From NCBI GenBank assembly GCA_027335545.1, contig DAHWHV010000205.1, forward strand, positions 1-7,611: a stretch of 7,611 nt of DNA. Reading direction: 5' to 3'. Shown here piece by piece: positions 1-6,611 of the stretch. Below the pieces are notes generated by a model. That model worked only from the letters and a program-made list of their open reading frames with translations. It was not told the DNA's origin and made no database searches. Each line of letters opens with the position of its first letter. Position 1 is the first letter of the stretch. This DNA is from Clostridia bacterium (GTDB lineage Bacteria > Bacillota_E > RBS10-35 > JAJYVN01). The translations under genes were made by a program, and so were the position numbers.

Positions 1-35
1 ACGGCCGGTGGGCGGTGGCGGCGTCCGCCGGCCGT
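1..35 (+). terminator. GC-rich hairpin at left edge, probable terminator of an upstream gene
   Basis: Bases 1-14 pair with 22-35 around a 7-base loop (15-21), giving 14 consecutive pairs of which two are G-U (9/27 and 12/24). In RNA from the minus strand those two become A-C mismatches, so the structure favours plus-strand transcripts. No U tract follows; the next bases are CCCCTGCCTCCC. The long GC stem without U run resembles the hairpin after guaB at 2024-2064. The gene it would serve is outside the window, and the stem may extend beyond base 1. Confidence 0.45.
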
Positions 36-470
36 CCCCTGCCTCCCGCCGGGAACGGCCAGTCTCGTCTCGCCTGTTGTGTCGCGTCCAGAAACACTTG
101 CGCACCGGCCGATGAGACGTGGGTCGGCTGTTCGCCGCACCCTGAGCCGCGGAACGTGCGGCCACGCACAGACGCTATATGCGCAACGGTGGGGGCGACC
201 AGAGGGCCGCCCCCCTCTTGGTGCTCGGCCGATGGCGGCGCGGACCAGGGAGGCGACCCGCCCGGCCGGTCGGGCCCGGGGTCACCGAGGAGGGGCTGGC
301 GGAGGGTGAGGTTCGACGAAGTCCCGCCTGCCCTGCGGGGAGGCGCGCGCGGCGGCGGCGCGCCGGGCGGCGGACCGGCGGTGGGGCGGTGGGGGAGTGG
401 TGGTGATCCCCGCTGGGGAGGGGCTTGCGCTCGGCCGACGACGCGGCGGTCTTCCGACGGTCTCCGGCCG
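36..470. other. Non-coding stretch upstream of guaB
   Basis: No gene can be supported here. The open frames give low-complexity Arg/Gly/Pro-rich translations with no recognisable family and no convincing ribosome site, as expected from chance in such GC-rich DNA. The stretch does hold small structures: a 5-bp hairpin GTGCG/CGCAC near 156-170, a TATATG box at 176-181 without a matching -35, a pair of competing hairpins at 191-222 (listed separately), and the 10-mer GCTCGGCCGA at both 223-232 and 429-438. A small RNA or an upstream guaB leader is possible but unproven. Confidence 0.5.
191..222 (+). other. Two mutually exclusive hairpins (attenuator-like, unproven)
   Basis: Hairpin A pairs GGGGGCG (191-197) with CGCCCCC (208-214) around a 10-base loop. 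Hairpin B pairs ACCAGAGGG (198-206) with CCCTCTTGGT (213-222), leaving one bulged T and a 6-base loop. The right arms overlap and the left arm of B is the loop of A, so the two cannot form together. This is the geometry of an attenuator, but no leader peptide, T-box or known riboswitch motif was recognised, and the guaB start is more than 300 bases away. Confidence 0.2.
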
Positions 471-500
471 TTGTGCCCCCCTCAGGGGTCGTGCTAGAAT
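471..500 (+). promoter_or_regulatory. Probable guaB promoter, extended -10 type
   Basis: A -10 box TAGAAT (495-500), one mismatch from TATAAT, is preceded by TGC, making an extended -10 element. A weak -35 box TTGTGC lies at 471-476 with an 18-base spacer. Transcription would start near 507, leaving a leader of about 28 bases that contains the guaB ribosome site. The spacer holds the short palindrome CCCCT-C-AGGGG (478-488), a possible operator. Confidence 0.55.
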
Positions 501-520
501 CACCGGATCCATTTTCGCCT

Positions 521-525
521 GGAGG
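521..525 (+). promoter_or_regulatory. guaB ribosome binding site
   Basis: GGAGG sits 9 bases before the ATG at 535. This decides the guaB start: the same frame is open back to a GTG at 397, but that upstream part encodes non-conserved Arg/Gly-rich sequence and would begin upstream of the likely promoter. The ATG at 528 is in another frame. Confidence 0.75.
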
Positions 526-534
526 GCATGCGGC

Positions 535-2028
535 ATGGCGGCGGACGGACCGGACGGGGGCAAGTTCGGGGGCGTGGGCCTGACCTTCGACGATGTGGTG
601 CTGATCCCCGGGGCCTCCGAGGTCCACCCGCGCGAGGCGGATCTCCGGACGCGCTTCACGCGCGAGCTGCAGCTGCAGGTGCCCCTGGTCAGTGCCGCGA
701 TGGACACGGTGACCGAGGCCCGCCTGGCCATCGCCCTGGCGCGGGAGGGCGGGATCGGGGTCATCCACCGCAACCTGCCCCCCGAGGCCCAGGCGACCGA
801 GGTGGACAAGGTCAAGCGCTCGGAGTTCGGGATCATCAGCGACCCGTTCGCCCTTACCGCCGAGCACACCATCGCCGACGCCCAGACCCTGATGGCCCGC
901 TACCACATCTCCGGCGTGCCCGTGGTGGACGAGCTCGGGCCCTCGGGGCACCTGGTGGGGATCGTCACCAACCGCGACCTGCGCTTCGAGACGGATGCGG
1001 CGCGCCGCCTCGGCGCCGTCATGACCTCCTCCGGCCTCGTCACCGCACCCGTGGGGACGAGCCTGGAGGCCGCGACGGCCCTGCTGGCGCGCCACAAGAT
1101 CGAGAAGCTGCCCTTGGTCGACGCCGAGGGGCACCTGCGGGGTCTGCTGACGACCAAGGACATCGAGAAGGCGCGCAAGTACCCCCTCTCGGCCAAGGAT
1201 GCCCAGGGGCGCCTGCTGGTCGCGGCGGCCGTCGGGGTCTCCCCGGGCAACCTGGAGCGGGCCGAGGCCCTGGTGGCGGCCGGGGTGGACGCCCTGGTCG
1301 TCGACAGCGCCCACGGCCACAGCGCCCGGGTGGTGGCCTTCGCCCGCGACGTTAAGGCCGCCTTCGGCGGCAGCGGGGTGCAGGTGGTGGCGGGGAACGT
1401 GGCCACGGCCGAGGGCGTGGAGGCGCTCTGCGCCGCCGGCGTGGACGGCGTCAAGATCGGGGTCGGCCCGGGGGCGATCTGCACGACCCGGGTCGTCGCC
1501 GGCGTCGGCGTCCCGCAACTCACGGCGGTGTGGGAGTGCAGCCGCGCCGCGGCCCGGCGCGGGGTGCCGGTGATCGCCGATGGCGGGGTCAAGTACTCGG
1601 GGGACCTGGTCAAGGCCCTGGCGGCGGGCGCCAGCAGCGTCATGATCGGGAGCCTGTTTGCCGGCACCGAGGAGAGCCCGGGGGGGATGGAGATCTACCA
1701 GGGCCGCTCCTACAAGGCCTTTCGCGGCATGGGGTCCCTGGGGGCGCTGGAGACGGGCAGCCGCGACCGCTACTTCCAGGAGGGGGCCCAGAAGCTCGTC
1801 CCCGAGGGCGTCGAGGGACGGGTGCCCTTCCGCGGCGCGCTGGCGGACACGGTCTTCCAGCTCCTGGGCGGCTTGCGTGCGGGGATGGGCTACTGCGGCA
1901 CGCCGACCGTCACGGACCTGCACCACCGGGCGCGCTTCATGCAGATCACCAGCGCCGGTCTGCGGGAGAGCCACCCCCACGACGTGCAGATCACCCGCGA
2001 GCCCCCGAATTATCGGATCGGGGAGTAG
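535..2028 (+). CDS. guaB: Inosine-5'-monophosphate dehydrogenase
   Basis: This 497-residue enzyme oxidises IMP to XMP with NAD+, the committed step of GMP synthesis in the cytoplasm; the length is normal for bacterial IMPDH. Visible motifs in order: the N-terminal [10 protein letters not shown] (16-25), SAAMDTVTE (53-61), two CBS domains at about 97-152 and 161-216 inserted in the TIM barrel, the DSAHGHS region (257-263), GNVAT (287-291), and the active-site loop GPGAICTTR with catalytic Cys316. The flap [10 protein letters not shown] follows, carrying the Arg412-Tyr413 pair, then [14 protein letters not shown]. The start is set by GGAGG nine bases upstream. The gene has its own promoter, and its TAG stop lies inside the terminator stem. 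Both CBS domains look intact, so allosteric control by purine nucleotides is plausible. The family assignment is essentially certain. Confidence 0.98.
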   Translation: MAADGPDGGKFGGVGLTFDDVVLIPGASEVHPREADLRTRFTRELQLQVPLVSAAMDTVTEARLAIALAREGGIGVIHRNLPPEAQATEVDKVKRSEFGIISDPFALTAEHTIADAQTLMARYHISGVPVVDELGPSGHLVGIVTNRDLRFETDAARRLGAVMTSSGLVTAPVGTSLEAATALLARHKIEKLPLVDAEGHLRGLLTTKDIEKARKYPLSAKDAQGRLLVAAAVGVSPGNLERAEALVAAGVDALVVDSAHGHSARVVAFARDVKAAFGGSGVQVVAGNVATAEGVEALCAAGVDGVKIGVGPGAICTTRVVAGVGVPQLTAVWECSRAAARRGVPVIADGGVKYSGDLVKALAAGASSVMIGSLFAGTEESPGGMEIYQGRSYKAFRGMGSLGALETGSRDRYFQEGAQKLVPEGVEGRVPFRGALADTVFQLLGGLRAGMGYCGTPTVTDLHHRARFMQITSAGLRESHPHDVQITREPPNYRIGE

Positions 2029-2064
2029 GCGGCCGGGCGGGGTCGTCCCGCCCGGCCGCCTACT
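2024..2064 (+). terminator. guaB terminator hairpin that contains the stop codon
   Basis: Bases 2024-2041 pair perfectly with 2047-2064 (18 bp, mostly G-C) around the loop GTCGT. The guaB TAG stop (2026-2028) is inside the left arm. The sequence after the stem (GCCGTCCC) has no U run, so this is a stem-only terminator. Because the stem has no wobble pairs it would also form in minus-strand RNA, and could serve as a shared terminator for the convergent GH18 gene some 350 bases away. Confidence 0.75.
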
Positions 2065-2410
2065 GCCGTCCCACTGCCCCCAGGCGCGCGGCCTGCGGAG
2101 AGGACACGCTGCGCCGGACGCGGGAACCGGATCGCTCCCAGGGGGCGGCCGGGCGCCCCGGGGGGTCGAGCCGCCGAACCCACCGCTGCGCGCGGCGGCG
2201 GGCTCCCCGGAGCGGGAGCCGCGCGGCCAACCCTCCGCCAAGACAGTCCATGCCGCGCCCACCACCCGCCAGGCCTCGGTCAGGGGGCGTCCCACGGTTG
2301 CCGCCCAGAGCCCGGCCCCGTCCACGCCGCCGCCGGCGGCGCGCCGCCTCTCGTCCAGCGGGAGGGGCCGAGGGGCCGCCGTCACGGGTCGCCGCCCGCG
2401 GCCGCGCCCA
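2065..2410. other. Convergent intergenic spacer, no gene supported
   Basis: This spacer separates the convergent 3' ends of guaB and the GH18 gene. All three plus frames and at least one minus frame are open, but none gives a recognisable protein or a good ribosome site. It contains several hairpins: GGCTCCC/GGGAGCC (2201-2207 with 2214-2220, 6-base loop) and two overlapping perfect palindromes, CGCCGCCGGCGGCG (2329-2342) and GGCGGCGCGCCGCC (2336-2349). Any of these could terminate the minus-strand GH18 transcript, but none has a U tract on that strand, so no specific terminator is called. Confidence 0.5.
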
Positions 2411-3829
2411 TCACGGCTTGTTCCCCCAGGTCTGCTCGATCACGCTCCAGACGGCGGGCGTCTCCTCGCCCAGGGCCCAGATGGCCAGGCCCCGCAGCCC
2501 GAGCTTCTGGGCCAGCCGTAGGCGCTGCAGCACGGTCGTCTGGTTCTGGTACCAGACGACGTGGCGCGTGCCGTGCAGGGTGTAGTGGAAGTACGGGTTC
2601 TCCGAGGTCGGGTCCATGTGGGAGGCGACCCCGAGCTGCTTGCGCTTGGCGTCGATCGCCGAGAGCGGCAGTTCGTTGGCCGTGGTGCTGCCGACGGGCC
2701 AGTCGTAGCCGTACACGCCCGCCGCCAGGACCAGTTGGTGCGCGGGGATGTGGTCGGTGTGCAGGAACCAGTTCAGGTTGGCGACGACCCAACTGTAGGG
2801 GGAGACGGGCCCGGCCGGACCGCCGTTGTAGTGGTTGTCATAGAGCATGATCACCAGGTAGTCGACCACCTTGGCCAAGGCCGCGTAGTCATACGCCCCG
2901 TTGATGCTGCTGGGGATCCCGACCTTGGGGAACACGGACTCCGACAGGACGACGGACTTGGGCAGGGCGGCCCGCAGGGCCTGCATGAAGCTCGTCAGGC
3001 CGGAGCGGTCCTGGGGCTTCAGCAACTCGAAGTCGATGTTGACCTCCTGGTACCCGGCGCTGTGGACCATGGCGGCGATGTGGCGCACCGCCGCGCTGCG
3101 CGCGGTCGCGTTGGTGAGCATGCCCGCGTTGTTGCCCGAGGGCCCCGGGACGTTGTTGATCAACACGCCCATGCGCATGTGGTGGTCGCGGATCCAGGTG
3201 GTGACCTGGGGCTTGGGGCTGTGGCTGTGGAGCGTGCCGCTACCGTCGACGCTGTACCAGAAGGCGAGCACGGTGTTGATCTGCCCCTGGTGGGCCTGGA
3301 CGCTGGGGAACGAACTCTTGTAGATGGCGCTCCAGCCGTTCTGGTAGAAGCCGATGATCTGGGGCCGCCGCGCCGTGCCAGGGAAGAGGCGCGGCGTGGC
3401 CCGCCCGCTGACCACCAGGCTCACCAGCAGGAGCACCCCGAGGGCACTGGTGGCCACGGCCACTCCGGCACGCCAGCCGCGCAGCCCGAACGGGCGCGCC
3501 AGGCGGGCCAGGGCCTGGCGCAGCGTCGCGCCGTCCAGGCGCCCGTTCGGCCCCGTCGCGAGGCGTCGCCCGGACGCCAGGCGGGCGAAGGCGCGCAGGC
3601 GGCGCTCCCCGCCCCTGGCCCGCAGGCCGACGCCCCGCAGCCACGGCCCCAGGCGCCGGGCGCCGGTCTGCGCCCACTCCCGGCCCCAAGCCCGCCACTG
3701 CCGTCCCCGTTGCTGCCACCCCACCTGTCCAGCCCTCCCCGGAATGCGCCCCCACCAGGCGTCCGCGCCCCGCCGCGTGGTCGTCGCCGCCCCGGCCCTG
3801 CGCCCCGGCCCTGTGCCCCGGCCCTGCAT
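2411..3829 (-). CDS. Membrane-anchored GH18 family glycosidase, YaaH/SleL-like
   Basis: Up to 472 residues from the ATG at 3829. Residues 1-120 are basic and rich in Arg and Trp; 121-141 form one membrane segment; 155-472 are a GH18 barrel. Positive charge before the segment predicts N-in/C-out, placing the barrel outside the membrane. GH18 signs are VNIDFE (263-268) with proton donor Glu268, IMLYDNHYNGGPAGPVSPYSW (327-347, an active-site Tyr strand), GVYGYDWPVG (371-380) and the terminal LAIWALGEE. Spore-cortex YaaH/SleL enzymes have a similar barrel and cleave peptidoglycan next to N-acetylglucosamine; I infer a cell-wall substrate. No LysM repeats are seen. The usual Asp-Gly before the catalytic strand is Gln261-Glu262 here. 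The start is uncertain: the ATG has only GGTGG nine bases upstream, whereas a GTG at 3724 (Val36) has GGAGG at the same spacing and avoids the tandem repeat and likely moeA promoter. Confidence 0.87.
   Translation of the reverse strand: MQGRGTGPGRRAGAATTTRRGADAWWGRIPGRAGQVGWQQRGRQWRAWGREWAQTGARRLGPWLRGVGLRARGGERRLRAFARLASGRRLATGPNGRLDGATLRQALARLARPFGLRGWRAGVAVATSALGVLLLVSLVVSGRATPRLFPGTARRPQIIGFYQNGWSAIYKSSFPSVQAHQGQINTVLAFWYSVDGSGTLHSHSPKPQVTTWIRDHHMRMGVLINNVPGPSGNNAGMLTNATARSAAVRHIAAMVHSAGYQEVNIDFELLKPQDRSGLTSFMQALRAALPKSVVLSESVFPKVGIPSSINGAYDYAALAKVVDYLVIMLYDNHYNGGPAGPVSPYSWVVANLNWFLHTDHIPAHQLVLAAGVYGYDWPVGSTTANELPLSAIDAKRKQLGVASHMDPTSENPYFHYTLHGTRHVVWYQNQTTVLQRLRLAQKLGLRGLAIWALGEETPAVWSVIEQTWGNKP
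3789..3827. repeat. Three tandem copies of a 13-bp unit
   Basis: The unit GCCCCGGCCCTG(C/T) occurs three times head to tail at 3789-3801, 3802-3814 and 3815-3827, differing only at the last base (C, T, C). The array lies just upstream of moeA and would fall in codons 1-14 of the longest GH18 reading frame. Because 13 is not a multiple of 3, copy-number change would shift that frame, which argues the array is regulatory or neutral DNA rather than coding. Confidence 0.85.
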
Positions 3830-3837
3830 GGTAGAGT
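3811..3837 (+). promoter_or_regulatory. Candidate moeA promoter
   Basis: An extended -10 element TGG-TAGAGT (3829-3837) resembles the TGC-TAGAAT of the guaB promoter. A CTGTGC at 3811-3816 could be a weak -35, with a short 15-base spacer. Transcription would start near 3844, giving a leader of about 15 bases with the G-rich ribosome site at 3845-3852. It overlaps the third 13-bp repeat and the GH18 ATG, so the two divergent genes would compete here. Plausible but weak. Confidence 0.35.
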
Positions 3838-3858
3838 GTCCACCAGGGGGGGCGGTTC

Positions 3859-5040
3859 ATGGCCGGTCCGATCGATCTGGCGGCGGCGCGCCGAAACCTT
3901 CTGGCAGCCCTGCCGACCTGCCCCGGGGAGGCGCGGACCGTCCCCTGCGCGCGGGCGCTCGGTGCGGTGCTCGCCGAACCCGTCCTGGCGCCCGGCGACC
4001 TGCCGGATTTCGATCGTTCCCTGGTCGACGGCTTCGCCGTGCGTTGCGCCGACGGTCCGCGCCTGCGCCTGGCCGCCGGGGTGGCCATGGGGCGGCCGGC
4101 CGGCCCGCTGGCCCCGGGAACGGCGGCCCCCGTCCCGACGGGGGGTATGATCCCGGCCGGGGCCGATGCGATGGTGATGAAGGAAGACGCGGTGGTGGAC
4201 GCCGGGGTCGTGGCCGTGCGGCGGGCGGCGGCGGCGGGGGACCATGTGGTCCGGCGGGGGGCCGATGCGCGGGCCGGCGCGCTACTGCTGCCCGTCGGCC
4301 GCCGCCTGCGGCCCTCGGAGCTCGCCCTGCTGGCCAGTGCGGGCGTCGTGTCCGTGCGGGTGCGTCCCCGCCCGCGGATCGCGGTGCTCTCCACGGGCGA
4401 TGAGCTCGTCCCCGCGGGCGTCGCGCCCGCGCCCGGGCAGGTGCCGGACAGCAACGGGCCGGCGCTGTGCGCCGCCCTGGCCCGGGACGGGGCCGAGCCC
4501 GAGTTCCTGGGGATCGTCCCCGACGTGCGCGCCGCCCTGGTCGCGGCCGTCCGGCGCGGCCTCGGTGCCGACGCGTTGCTGTGCAGCGGCGGCAGCTCCG
4601 TCGGCGAGCACGACTTCGTCCAGGGCGTGCTGGAGGAGGTCCTCGGCGTGCCTCCCCTCTTCTCGGGCATCTCCATCCGGCCGGGCCGCCCCACCGCCGC
4701 CTTCGTCTCCGGCGTCCGTTGGGCTGTGGCCCTGCCGGGGCACGCCGTGTCGGCCCTCGTGGTGTATGATCTGGTCCTGCGCGAGGCCGTGCGGCGCTTC
4801 GCTGGCGAGGACAGCCCCGCACCGCGGGGGGTCGTGGGGGCCCGCTTGGCCGCGCGCATCGCGGCGCCGCCCGACCGCGACCTCTACGAGCGCGTGCGGC
4901 TGGAGGACGGGGTGGCCGTCCCGTTGCGGGGCGCCTCGGCGACGGTGGGCAATCTCGCCCGCGCCGACGCCCTGGTGTGTTGCCCCGCCGGGCAGGTGCT
5001 CGAAGCCGGGTCCGTGGTGGCGGCCGCGCCCCTGGACTGA
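3859..5040 (+). CDS. moeA: Molybdopterin molybdenumtransferase MoeA
   Basis: This 393-residue protein inserts molybdate into adenylated molybdopterin, the last step of basic molybdenum cofactor synthesis in the cytoplasm. Motifs in order: DFDRSLVDGFAVR (50-62), whose Asp57 matches the conserved Asp of the DG[YF]A motif; GMIPAGADAMVMKED (96-110); GDHVVRRGAD (127-136) with Asp136; STGDELVPAG (178-187); GGSSVGEHDF (244-253) with Asp252; ISIRPGRPTAAF (271-282); and ALPGHAVSAL (291-300), a variant of the common LPGNPVSA. The C-terminal domain IV is present, so all four MoeA domains appear complete. The start is supported by a G-rich run (3845-3852) 6-7 bases before the ATG. It is first in the moeA-moaA-moaC-mog cluster and divergent from the GH18 gene. 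Length is close to the family norm of about 400. Confidence 0.96.
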   Translation: MAGPIDLAAARRNLLAALPTCPGEARTVPCARALGAVLAEPVLAPGDLPDFDRSLVDGFAVRCADGPRLRLAAGVAMGRPAGPLAPGTAAPVPTGGMIPAGADAMVMKEDAVVDAGVVAVRRAAAAGDHVVRRGADARAGALLLPVGRRLRPSELALLASAGVVSVRVRPRPRIAVLSTGDELVPAGVAPAPGQVPDSNGPALCAALARDGAEPEFLGIVPDVRAALVAAVRRGLGADALLCSGGSSVGEHDFVQGVLEEVLGVPPLFSGISIRPGRPTAAFVSGVRWAVALPGHAVSALVVYDLVLREAVRRFAGEDSPAPRGVVGARLAARIAAPPDRDLYERVRLEDGVAVPLRGASATVGNLARADALVCCPAGQVLEAGSVVAAAPLD

Positions 5041-5116
5041 GGCCGCGGCGGGCTCCGCCTGGGGACTGTCGCGGTCCGTGCGCCCCGCGGCTGCGGTCAA
5101 GGGGGGCTCCCAGGGC

Positions 5117-6103
5117 ATGGCGGGCATGACGGATCTCTACGGGCGCCTCGTCACCTATCTGCGGGTGTCCGTGACCGACCGCTGCAACCTCCGCTGCCGC
5201 TACTGCATGCCCCTGGAGGGTGTGCGCTTCAAGGACGCCGCAGAGGTCCTGGAGTGGTCGGAGCTGCTGCGCGTGGTCCGGGCGGCCGCCGATCTGGGGG
5301 TGCGCCGCATCCGGGTGACGGGTGGTGAACCCACCACCCGCTCCGGGCTCGTCGACTTCGTCCGCGCGGTGGCCGCCACCCCCGGCATCGAGGACGTCTC
5401 GATGACCACCAACGGCATGCTCCTGGCGGACCTGGCCGCGCCGCTGCGCGCGGCGGGGTTGGGGCGGGTGAACATCAGCCTGGACAGCCTGCGGGCGGAG
5501 CGCTTCCGGCACCTGACGCACTTCGGGGACTTCGACGCGGTGTGGGCCGGGGTGCAGGCGGCCCTGGCGGCGGGCCTGCACCCCGTCAAGCTCAACTGCG
5601 TGGTGCTGCGGGGCGAGAACGACGACGAACTGGGGGACTTCGTCGGGCTGACCGAGTCCCTGCCACTGCACGTGCGCTTCATCGAGTTGATGCCGCTCGG
5701 GACCAGCCACCCCTGGACCCGCGCGCGGCTGTTCGGCGCCTCCGAGATGCGCGCCCGCATCGCCGAGCGCTACGAGTTGCAGCCCGCGGAGCTCGACGGG
5801 GGCGGCCCCGCCCGCTACTACCGGGTCGCGGGCTTCCAGGGCACCGTCGGTGTGATCACGGCCATGACGGAGAACTTCTGCCACAACTGCAACCGGGTCC
5901 GGCTCACCGCCGACGGCGAGTTGCAGCCCTGCCTCGGGTCCCTGCTGGCGGTGGACCTGCGCGGTCCGCTGCGCGCAGGGGTGTCGGACGAGGGGTTGCG
6001 GCGCATCCTGGCCAAGGCCATCCGCGCCAAGCCCGAGCGCCACCTGATGGAGGAGTTCCTCGAGGAGACGGGTGCGCGGCGGATGTGGACGATCGGTGGC
6101 TGA
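5117..6103 (+). CDS. moaA: GTP 3',8-cyclase MoaA (radical SAM)
   Basis: This 328-residue radical SAM enzyme converts GTP to 3',8-cyclo-7,8-dihydro-GTP, the first step of molybdenum cofactor synthesis. The N-terminal motif TDRCNLRCRYCMP holds Cys23, Cys27 and Cys30, which bind the SAM-cleaving 4Fe-4S cluster. TGGEP lies near residue 70 and NISLDSLR in the middle of the barrel. A second cluster motif C-x2-C-x13-C (Cys255, Cys258, Cys272) is the MoaA-specific GTP-binding cluster. The protein ends in Gly-Gly, as MoaA does, so it is complete. The ATG at 5117 has AAGGGGGG ten bases upstream; an in-frame ATG at 5126 is an alternative that removes three residues. It is 76 bases downstream of moeA, and its last 8 bases overlap moaC. 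No Moco riboswitch was recognised in that short gap. Confidence 0.97.
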   Translation: MAGMTDLYGRLVTYLRVSVTDRCNLRCRYCMPLEGVRFKDAAEVLEWSELLRVVRAAADLGVRRIRVTGGEPTTRSGLVDFVRAVAATPGIEDVSMTTNGMLLADLAAPLRAAGLGRVNISLDSLRAERFRHLTHFGDFDAVWAGVQAALAAGLHPVKLNCVVLRGENDDELGDFVGLTESLPLHVRFIELMPLGTSHPWTRARLFGASEMRARIAERYELQPAELDGGGPARYYRVAGFQGTVGVITAMTENFCHNCNRVRLTADGELQPCLGSLLAVDLRGPLRAGVSDEGLRRILAKAIRAKPERHLMEEFLEETGARRMWTIGG

Positions 6104-6611
6104 GGCGGCGGAGGGCGCCCCCCACTTCGACGCGCGCGGCCGTGCCCGGATGGTCGACGTGGGGGGCAAGGCGTCCACCGAGCGCGTCGCCATCGCCCGC
6201 GGGGCGATCACCCTCGGGCCGGAGGCCTTCGCCGCCGTGGCGGCGGGGACGGCGGGCAAGGGCGACGTCCTGGGGGTGGCGCGGGTCGCCGGCATCCTGG
6301 CGGCCAAGGCCACCTCGACCCTGATCCCCCTCTGCCACCCCGTGCCGCTGCGCTCCGTGGAGGTCCGCTTCCGCCTGGAGGCGCCCCGCCTGCTCGCGGA
6401 GGCCACGGCCCGCTGCGTCGGGCCCACCGGGGTGGAGATGGAGGCCCTCTGCGCCGTCAGCGCCGCCCTGCTGACGGCCTACGACATGACCAAGGCCTAC
6501 GGGCGCGGGCACGTCCTCTCGGAGATCGCCCTGATCTCCAAGTCTGGCGGCCGGTCCGGCACCTGGGTGCGCGAGGGGGCGGCGCCGTGGCCGGAGGCGG
6601 AGACGCGCTGA
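6096..6611 (+). CDS. moaC: Cyclic pyranopterin monophosphate synthase MoaC
   Basis: This 171-residue enzyme completes conversion of the MoaA product to cyclic pyranopterin monophosphate. Family motifs are nearly textbook: HFDARGRARMVDV (10-22), GKGDVLGVARVAGI (54-67) with Lys55 matching catalytic Lys51 of E. coli MoaC, LIPLCHPVPL (76-85) with His81, TGVEMEAL (111-118), YDMTKA (129-134) with Asp130 and Lys133, and ISKSGGRSG (147-155). The GTG at 6096 is chosen because the conserved N-terminus must lie downstream of the start; it overlaps the moaA end by 8 bases, implying translational coupling. It has no clear ribosome site. A GTG at 6072, four bases after GAGGAG, would add eight residues. Its last 25 bases overlap mog. 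Confidence 0.96.
   Translation: MAEAAEGAPHFDARGRARMVDVGGKASTERVAIARGAITLGPEAFAAVAAGTAGKGDVLGVARVAGILAAKATSTLIPLCHPVPLRSVEVRFRLEAPRLLAEATARCVGPTGVEMEALCAVSAALLTAYDMTKAYGRGHVLSEIALISKSGGRSGTWVREGAAPWPEAETR

Noticed and set aside
15..497. A 160-codon plus-strand open frame at the left end
   Set aside because: It has no recognisable domain, Arg/Gly/Pro-rich composition and no ribosome site, and it runs over the guaB promoter.
397..534. N-terminal extension of guaB from the GTG at 397
   Set aside because: The extension is non-conserved in character, lies across the promoter at 471-500, and lacks the good ribosome site that the ATG at 535 has.
2329..2349. Overlapping palindromes as a site-specific recombination or plasmid origin site
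   Set aside because: They are made only of G and C in simple GCC/GGC runs and arise easily by chance here; nothing else suggests a mobile element or origin.
175..2385. A 736-codon open frame on the minus strand across guaB and its flanks
   Set aside because: It lies fully antisense to guaB, whose protein is conserved throughout. The translation is low complexity with no family resemblance, as expected of a shadow frame in GC-rich DNA. The first part (2064-2385) has high GC at third positions and several Trp, but there is no ribosome site before its GTG and no stop before guaB.
2561..4150. A long plus-strand open frame antisense to the GH18 gene
   Set aside because: The minus strand encodes a clear GH18 barrel here, and the plus frame has no recognisable protein.
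5041..5116. Moco riboswitch in the moeA-moaA gap
   Set aside because: At 76 bases the gap is too short for the known Moco RNA motif. Only a 7-bp stem (5042-5048 with 5085-5091) around a 36-base loop is visible.
3857..6427. An 856-codon open frame antisense to moeA and moaA
   Set aside because: It is a shadow of two well-conserved enzymes; the translation is Arg/Pro/Ala-rich with no family.
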